Shown one piece after another: positions 57,930 through 64,000 of a DNA stretch of 64,000 bases. Made by a program: the position numbers and the translations under genes. The DNA comes from Cercis canadensis. Its lineage: Eukaryota > Streptophyta > Magnoliopsida > Fabales > Fabaceae. A model generated the notes under the pieces. It was not told where the DNA came from. It worked only from the letters and a program-made list of their open reading frames with translations, and did no database searches. Location: contig QAOA01007722.1 of the NCBI GenBank assembly GCA_003255065.1, positions 69,823 to 133,822 of the forward strand, given 5' to 3'. Within the stretch, counting starts at the first letter, position 1; every line of letters starts with the position of its first letter.

Positions 57930-59660
57930 TTACAACAAGCAAAGCAAGATACCTGGGTCAAAAACCACTTTCACAAAGCCCTTAAAAGACAAAACAAAGC
58001 TGAAAATCTTATAAATAACATGAAAGCATAAAAATATATAAGGGCATAAAAGAAATAATGAAGCAAGCAATGTAAAACTAAAAGCAACTAAACTTAGCCA
58101 TTGACTTAAAAATTCAGCAAAGCAAGCATTCAAAAGATCACCAAGGGAAATGTTCAGCAAAGAATTTACAATCTTACTTAAAATATGAGAAACATGAAAA
58201 ATCTTGTTAGGTATATACAACCATCTATAGTCCCCATATATAAATCTAAAAGAAGGTGAATAATCATATACTACAAATCTAAGTCTATAACAGTCATGTT
58301 TAAGTTCATCTTTACAAAATATATTGGTGTCACACAACATATTGTTCATGCAAGGCTCAAGATGACATTTAGATTCTTGCAAAAAATTGGCAAACAACAT
58401 TTTTTTTATCCCCATTCGAAGAATAGCTTGGCCTATGGTTGGCTTGGACAGCCCATGTATTACCTGCACTCATTCCACCAACATCAAAATATTCACTTGC
58501 AACTAAGATTCTAACATGATCTATACCTAGTGCTCTAGCATGTGAAGAAGTAAGAAGCATGAAATCACCTAACCCTTCAATATTAGTGCTTAAATCATCA
58601 CATGCATGCACCATAACTACAAGCTTAGGGTCATGTTGGAACAACTTTTTAGCAAGCTCACAATTAAAATCAGGTTGTGTTAAAGTAGGAAATAGTGTAG
58701 AATTGACCGTAGGACCCTTGTCATGTTCATTTTGAGTTGTCTCTTGAGAGTCTTCTTCAAAATCTATAGAATGAGATTCAGCAGAATCTCTAGAATTATC
58801 ATCTCTCAAGAATGTAAAAATCTCAGCACACACAGCACATGATATTTTACCATCACAATCAGCACATGATTGACACGGCACAAAATCATCAAAACCAACA
58901 CAATTAGAAAAATCAGCACCTAACTCATTGTAGACATCTTTAACTAAATCCTCCTTTGTTTTCTTGGACTTAGTGACTCTCTCGGATTCTAGGGTCACTG
59001 AATCAGGAACAACTTTCTCTACTGTTTGTGGCTTGTTTGTAGGTTGAGGTTCAATTGATTCTGGCATAGAATTTTTAGTTGGTTCTAGAATTGTCTGTGA
59101 ATGAATTTTTTTAGAACCTTGGGGCAGCAGTTGACTCACTGAGGATACTAATTGTCTAATCTAGGTATCTAAATTTTGCATGGCAGCCTTTGTCCTCTAC
59201 TTGAACTAAATGGTATAAGTGACCAATTGCTTCACCAAGTCTTCAATTGAAAGTTCAGGTTTTATGCATGTTAGACTTGGTTGTTGCAAAGGCTGCTCTA
59301 ACGGTTGCCAATACTGCTGTGGTGGGGCTGCATTGCCATATATCATATTGCTATGATCTCTCCAATCAAAGTTATAGTCATTGAAGTATGAATCATATAT
59401 ATAGGTTGTTGTCATGCAGCTACAAAAGGATCTTGAAATCCATAATCATCATCTTGGAATGTAGGGCATGCATTGGTGGGATGAGAGATATAAGCACACA
59501 TGTCACAAAATTGGATTGGCTGCATGATTGGTTGTTGATGTTGGGCCATTGCTAACTATCTCACCAATGAGGTTAATTCATCAATTCTATGCTCCATCCT
59601 CTATTGGTCAACAAGTGATGCAACAACCTCTTCCACTCTTCTAGTGGAAGGAGAACCTAG
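57930..59660 (-). pseudogene. B internal ORF, counterpart of the A1 ORF
   Basis: Minus strand, N to C: gag C-terminal segment (EEVVASL, ELTSLVR, CAYISHPTNACPTFQDDDYG), WRDHSNMIYG, SIEDLVKQLVTYTI, an open frame 58369-59139 with KEDLVKDVYNELGADFSNCV, Cys-rich module CQSCADCDGKISCAVC and SSHARALGIDHVRILVASEY. After one frameshift near 58370-58470 come PCMNNMLCDTNIFCKDELKH, IVNSLLNISLGDLLNACFAE, a hydrophobic segment (FTLLASLFLLCPYIFLCFHV) and VVFDPGILLCLL then stop. Fewer breaks than A1. Cysteine spacing C-x2-C-x2-C-x5-C-x2-C is kept in the A1 copy. Role unknown. Confidence 0.75.
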
Positions 59661-59865
59661 CATGAATAAAAAGTAACAGAACACCAAAACACACCAAAAT
59701 GCACAACAACACAAAGTTATACAAAAAGTAACAAAGAGTAACAAAATTGAACTAAAAGAGAAACACACAAAATGCACAAAACAAAGACAAAAACATAATA
59801 AAATAACTCTAGTTAAGGTATCTAAATATCTTTAAAAAATATGAGACCACCACAGAATGAAAACT
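59661..59865 (-). other. Leader segment of B next to the ORF
   Basis: It corresponds to the T-rich leader just upstream of the A1 ORF (GTGTGTTTTGGTGTGTTTTG and TGTTACTTTTT-like phrases on minus). The 14-bp array seen in family A is reduced here. Confidence 0.45.
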
Positions 59866-60050
59866 TAATGAAAATGGAACTCAAAAATCAAATAAAAACT
59901 CTTAAAAAATTGAAAAAGTGGTCAAAACGACGAAATTTGGCTTAAAAACGCAGACCTCATAGCAAGACCTATGACTATTGATTGCCAGGCCATTTTCCTT
60001 CAATTGACCAAGTTTAAGGTCAATCGGAACATAAACATTTGGCCGGAACA
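59866..60050 (-). ncRNA. Conserved leader element of B with hairpin
   Basis: Minus-strand counterpart of 45345-45560. ATTGACC and GGTCAAT (60018-60024 and 60003-60009 in + coordinates) pair around an eight-base loop. GGAAAATGGCC, CAATCAATAGTCATAG, GCTATGAGGTCTGCG and TTTTGACCACTTTTTC follow. Stem preserved while flanking and loop bases differ from A1. It is not a separate gene. Confidence 0.5.
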
Positions 60051-60542
60051 GTATACGCGAAAACCACTAAATCTAATCGAAACAAATGAAAACAAGGGGA
60101 AACTAGCACCAAGGCACCAGAATTCACACAATGAAAACCTAAAACATCAAAGGAAAAAAAAAATAGAAAAACTATCACCACAATGTTCAAAAAGTATAGA
60201 AAATTTTGCAAAAGGTGAACAAAGATACAAAGGAAACAGAATAGGGGCAAATGAGGCTAAACAAGGGTAATAACAGCACAAAGTTCACCTCACAATTCTT
60301 CTCACAGTGCAATTCCTTTGTCCACTAATTTGCAACTTAATCTCAGTTGGTTAGAATCAAAAACAACACACAGAAACAGAAACACTAAACAGGGAAAGAA
60401 AACCTAAACAAATAAGGAAAACAAAATAGGAAAGCAAGTAGAACAAGGGGAAAACAATGAAGAACAACTACTAGAAACAAGAATAATAAACAAACAAAAC
60501 AGTAACAAAAGAGTCCTAAGATGATTAATATGTTAGATGAAA

Positions 60543-60560
60543 TCCCCGGTAATGGCGCCA
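60543..60560 (-). promoter_or_regulatory. Primer binding site of B (tRNA-Asp)
   Basis: TCCCCGGTAATGGCGCCA in + orientation; on minus TGGCGCCATTACCGGGGA, complementary to the tRNA-Asp 3' end with two differences. It sets the minus orientation of the element. Confidence 0.88.
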
Positions 60561-60566
60561 AAATTT

Positions 60567-60715
60567 TGACGGGTGCCAAATCGTACAAAATTACAATACT
60601 AATTGCAACTAAATTGTAGTATAGGATGCAACCAGTGTCTTCTCCCAAGGATTCACCAGAACAATTAATCTACTAAGACTCAAGCATAAATAGAATAAAA
60701 AGGGGGGGTTATGTT
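60567..60715 (-). mobile_element. Truncated 5' LTR of element B
   Basis: The first 149 bp (in + orientation) of the family-B LTR, from TGACGGGTGCCAAATCG to GGGGGGGTTATGTT, where A2 begins. The rest must lie beyond the window on the far side of A2. Confidence 0.88.
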
Positions 60716-62170
60716 TGATAAACAGTATTTTTATATATTAATTAATCCCCATTTTTAACCTCCTAATCCTATTTTGGGCCTATTTGATTAAGCTTGGGTC
60801 ATATTTCATTAATTAGATTCAAATTGGGCTTAAGTGTGTTTTTCAGCATTATTAGGGTTTTGACACTATTCTGTATTTCGGGTATATCTTTAGTTCTATA
60901 TGTCTACAAATTGTGATTCTTGTCTTGTAGAAAAGCTAAGAGAATTATCTACAACTTTCATTCAGACCTCAAAGACCAATTTAGACGTTCAGTGGGTCAA
61001 ATTTAACCCGTAATTCATAGTAGAGTTGCTGCTGCTGGATCCTGACCTGCATACAGTGTTTGGACCATAACGTGTTCTGTACATGTTGTATGGACTTCAA
61101 ACCAGTCCTATTGGAAAGCTAAGACGTAGGGCTTCAATTGTTATGAAGGCCGGTTCAACAAATTATGAAGTTAAGATGGTCTTATTGCCTATTGAAAATG
61201 GCTGATTAGTCCAGAAACCTATATAGACCTAGATGGACTTAATTGGGCTTAACTTTCTCAATTCATGCCCAATTAGGCCCAAATCGGAGCCCATTTGAAG
61301 CTGAGATCCAGAGGTTTAAACTAGGTTAGGGGTAAATTGGGTGTGCATGAAAGTTAGGAAGTTATAATCAGAGAAAGGAGGTAGACGAGTTATAAATTCT
61401 AGACTAGATAGTTTTAGTTTTCTCTTTTGTATTTGCTGGAAATTATTGAATTATGGTTTTCTTTCCTCATTGGAGCTTGGATTTCAAGACCATGGAGGAG
61501 TAGAACTCTTGTTACCAAGTTAGACTTCTGATTAAATTCGGTTTTGTTCTTGACATTATGTACTTAATTTGATTAAGCTTAATGCAATTTCGTTTTTCAT
61601 TGGATTCTGATTGTCTGGATATTTTATATGGATCGTGGAGATCTTTGTGATTTATATGGATTTTTAGGTGTGAAATAGAATTTAGATTGATTAATCTTTA
61701 ATTTTGTGCATGAATCCTTTGAAGAATTGCTAATTAAGGTTTGATTTTCAGGTTAGCTACTAATTGCTTAATCATTGTGATTACAAGATTAGTAATTGAA
61801 TGAGATTAATTGAATTCTAAGTGATAATTTTGTAGGAATAATTAGTCATAATTAGAGATTTCGGTTGTGATTAAACTCAATTAGCATTGCTGCATTAGGA
61901 CTTAATTACTCATGTTAATCTATGATGGATCAAACCGGTTTATAGATGAATGTCTAGCTAGGTTACGTTTTAATCAACTGAATTAATCCTATTTCAATTC
62001 TACTTTTTACAATCTAGAAATACAATTCTGTTTTACAATCCTCTATCTTTAATTTGAAATTATTGATTACACATTGCATTCCTTGTAAGACAAACCCGGA
62101 TTAGACCCTCTATTGCATTCTAATTAGGGGATTCGATTTAATTTAATTGGTTAAGCGAAATTTCCAATCA
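60716..62170 (+). mobile_element. 5' LTR of A2
   Basis: It starts TGATAAACAGTATTTTTATA and ends AGCGAAATTTCCAATCA, matching the A1 LTRs along its length. Confidence 0.93.
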
Positions 62171-62175
62171 AATTT

Positions 62176-62193
62176 TGGCGCCGTTGCCGGAGA
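62176..62193 (+). promoter_or_regulatory. Primer binding site of A2 (tRNA-Asp)
   Basis: TGGCGCCGTTGCCGGAGA, complementary to tRNA-Asp with one difference (A for G near the end). Confidence 0.9.
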
Positions 62194-62258
62194 ATGTTAA
62201 TGTTAGTTAATGATTTTAAGTTCATTGTGTGAATTCTAGTCATTTGCTTCCATTCTTC

Positions 62259-62273
62259 CTCTGCGTTGTATTT

Positions 62274-62307
<34 letters not shown>

Positions 62308-62345
62308 NCTCTGCGTTGTGTTTGTTTTTTTTTTTTTTTTACGAT
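62259..62345 (+). repeat. T-run duplication around N (probable assembly seam)
   Basis: CTCTGCGTTGTATTTG plus a T run (62259-62307), then N at 62308, then CTCTGCGTTGTGTTTG plus a T run. Same pattern as the other N sites. Confidence 0.8.
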
Positions 62346-62559
62346 TTAGGCCACATTTGCATTACTTTTTGGCTAAGTTTTTGTTCTGTGTGAGCCCTGT
62401 GGCTATTTTTTTTCTTGCATTTTAGTTTCCCTTGATGTTTTAGGTTGCCCCTGTATGAATTTTGGTGATTTGGTTCCATTTCCCCCTTGTTATTCTTTCA
62501 TTGTGGCTTGATTTAGTAGATTCCTTGAATTGATTGCTTTGTTATATTCGGATTACTTT

Positions 62560-62920
62560 TTTATCATTTACTTTATGATATTTACTTTTTGTCATTTAAT
62601 TTCTGTCATTTAATTTCTGTCTATTACTTTTTGTCATTTACTTTCTGTCGTTTAATTTATGTCATTTAATTTTTGTCCATTACTTTTTGTCATTTACTTT
62701 TTGTCATTTAATTTCTGTTATTTAATTTATGTCGATTACTTTCTGTCATTTACTTTCTGTCGATTACTTTTTGTCATTTAATTTCTGTCGATTAATTTCT
62801 GTCAATTACTTTTTGTCGATTACTTTTTGTCATTTACTTTTTGTTGATTACTTTTTGTCAATTAATTTATGTCGTTTACTTTTTGCTAATTACTTTCTGT
62901 TGATTACTTTTTGTTTTAGC
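62560..62920 (+). repeat. Leader microsatellite of A2
   Basis: The same short TTTNTGTCATTTAC-type array as 45800-46175. It ends shortly before the gag start. The 88-codon frame across it is a by-product. Confidence 0.85.
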
Positions 62921-62998
62921 CATTTTCTGTCCCTATTTTTGTGTTGTGTTCCTGTTTTAGTGTGTTTTGGCATTTTATCAACCTTGTGTGCATGACAT

Positions 62999-64000
62999 AT
63001 GACTCGGTCTTCTTGTAGTGATTTATGTGATATTGATTGTGAGATTGATAAAACATTTCATAGCTGAAATAGACAATCTAGGAGAAGAGTAATCATTAAT
63101 CCTGTTACGAATCATGTTACTAATCCTGTGATTAATTCTGTTGATAACATGGCTAAGCATAACATAGATCCTAATGTTAATGATGCTGCCAATAGGGCTA
63201 GGACTCTTAAGGAGCTTGCTGCCCCAGATGTGACATACCAACCTTTAGGCATCTAATATCCTGAATTAGATGCTTCTTTTGAACTCAAGTCCGGATTGAG
63301 ACACTTGTTGCCTAGATTTCATGGTCTTGCAGGTGAGGATCCCCATAAGCACTTGAAGGAATTCCATGTGGTTTGTTCAACAATGAAGCCACAAGGAGTT
63401 TCTGAGGAGGACATTAAATTGAGGACATTTCCTTTTTCTCTTGCGGATGCTGCAAAGGATTGGCTCTACTATCTCTCACAAGGCTCAGTGACAAATCGGA
63501 ATGAGAAGAAGAGGCTCTTTTTGGAGAAGTTTTACCCTGCCTCTAGGACTGCTGCAATTAGAAAGGACATTTGTGGTATAAGGCAGCTTCCAGGAGATAC
63601 CTTGCATGAATACTGGGAAAGGTTCAATAGGTTATGCTCAAGTTATTCCCACCATCAGATTAATGACCAACTCTTAATTCAACATTTTTATGAGGGTCTA
63701 ATGCCTATGGAGAGGAGCAATATTGATTCTACTAGTGGAGGAGCATTGATGGATAAGACACCTACTGCAGCTAGGGATTTGATTTCTAATATGGCTGCCA
63801 ATTCTCAACAGTTTGGCACTAGGATGAATTTTGCCAATAGAGGAGTCAATGAGGTTAATGTGCACCCTACTGACAAACAGAAGATGGAACATAGGCTTGA
63901 TGAGTTAACCTCATTGGTGAGACAATTAGCCATGGGGCAACATCAACAGCCAGCCATGCCACCAGTGCAGCCAGTGCAACCAATCCGAGTTTGTGGCATA
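62999..64000 (+). pseudogene. gag: gag of A2 (two nonsense codons; runs off the window)
   Basis: The frame from ATG 62999 reads MTRSSCSDLCDIDCEIDKTF, has TGA at 63065-63067, then NMAKHNIDPNVNDAANRART and TAA at 63254-63256 (probably a former CAA). After that it is open to the window end: FELKSGLRHLLPRFHGLAGE, DPHKHLKEFHVVCSTMKPQG, FPFSLADAAKDWLYYL, LFLEKFYPASRTAAIRKDI and YWERFNRLCSSYSHHQINDQ. This is the gag core of Athila/Tat-like elements. Near the end it reads TDKQKMEHRLDELTSLVRQL, the point where the A1 and B ORFs join the family. Only two visible breaks make it the best-preserved gag here. Confidence 0.9.

Larger units (their letters stand above)
55164..60715 (-). mobile_element. Non-autonomous LTR retrotransposon B, cut by A2
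   Basis: Minus strand: primer-site side at right. It has a 3' LTR at 55164-56465, polypurine tract, ORF region 57930-59660, leader, primer site 60543-60560, and 5' LTR from 60567 that stops at 60715 where A2 has inserted. Left flank is CATAG; the matching right flank is outside the window. No protease, RT or integrase is encoded. Its interior matches A1 although its LTR does not. Confidence 0.88.
60716..64000 (+). mobile_element. Family-A element A2 with gag core (continues past the window)
   Basis: LTR 60716-62170 (1455 bp), primer site 62176-62193, leader array and gag reading frame on +. Unlike A1 it has the retroviral-type gag core, so it may represent the more complete relative. The 3' half is outside the window. 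Confidence 0.9.

Noticed and set aside
57930..58469. Envelope protein call for the hydrophobic end of the B ORF
   Set aside because: A hydrophobic segment alone is not enough; no signal peptide, cleavage site or known env motif could be seen.
62729..62995. 88-codon frame in the A2 leader
   Set aside because: It runs through the 14-bp microsatellite and ends before the true gag start; translation is a simple repeat.

Overview
This is plant nuclear DNA, almost certainly from a eudicot. It is AT-rich and holds Athila/Tat-type Ty3/gypsy retrotransposons primed by tRNA-Asp, RepHel Helitrons, Mutator-like elements with 9-bp target duplications, and pieces of a Ve1/Cf-type receptor-like protein (RLP) gene. 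I see no intact host gene, no rRNA or tRNA gene and no bacterial feature. Nearly all coding sequence is mobile-element or pseudogene sequence with in-frame stops and frameshifts. The species cannot be told from the sequence.

Layout. 1-2.85 kb: 3' end of a Tat/Ogre-like LTR element, with a structured minisatellite before its polypurine tract (PPT). About 3.2-13.47 kb: a decayed RepHel Helitron with a threefold repeated TATA/leader module and a clear CTAG 3' end. About 13.5-23.42 kb: a second, related Helitron, reduced to promoter-like repeats and a 3' end, invaded by a solo LTR (15014-16329, target site duplication (TSD) GATCT) and holding a LINE RNase H remnant. 23.98-32.43 kb: two pieces of minus-strand RLP pseudogene. 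Between them lie a 2.5-kb TIR element carrying exons of an unidentified host gene (itself hit by a solo LTR with TSD GTACT) and a 433-bp Mutator-like MITE (TSD TTATAATTA). 32.43-35.7 kb: stacked LTR and TIR fragments.

35.7-64 kb is a nest of LTR retrotransposons. The outer element is an Athila/Tat-like gypsy element (gag-PR-RT-RH-IN at 37.36-42.60 kb and an extra 3' ORF at 53.56-54.50 kb). It is interrupted by a family-A solo LTR (43021-51952), which is itself split by a complete non-autonomous family-A element, A1 (43763-51218, perfect TSD ACTAT). Further right, a minus-strand family-B element (55164-60715) sits in the outer element and is cut by a second family-A element, A2, which keeps a gag core and runs off the window.

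Most interesting: A1 and B have different LTRs but the same interior. That interior has a leader hairpin, a gag C-terminal segment without the gag core, a Cys-rich module, a long unknown region with a hydrophobic C-terminus, and two copies of the PPT module. No polymerase is encoded. Also notable are arrays of short tetraloop hairpins in two element families, a perfect 72-bp palindrome, and single N bases that each sit exactly between two copies of the same sequence, so these local duplications are probably unmerged contig ends rather than biology.
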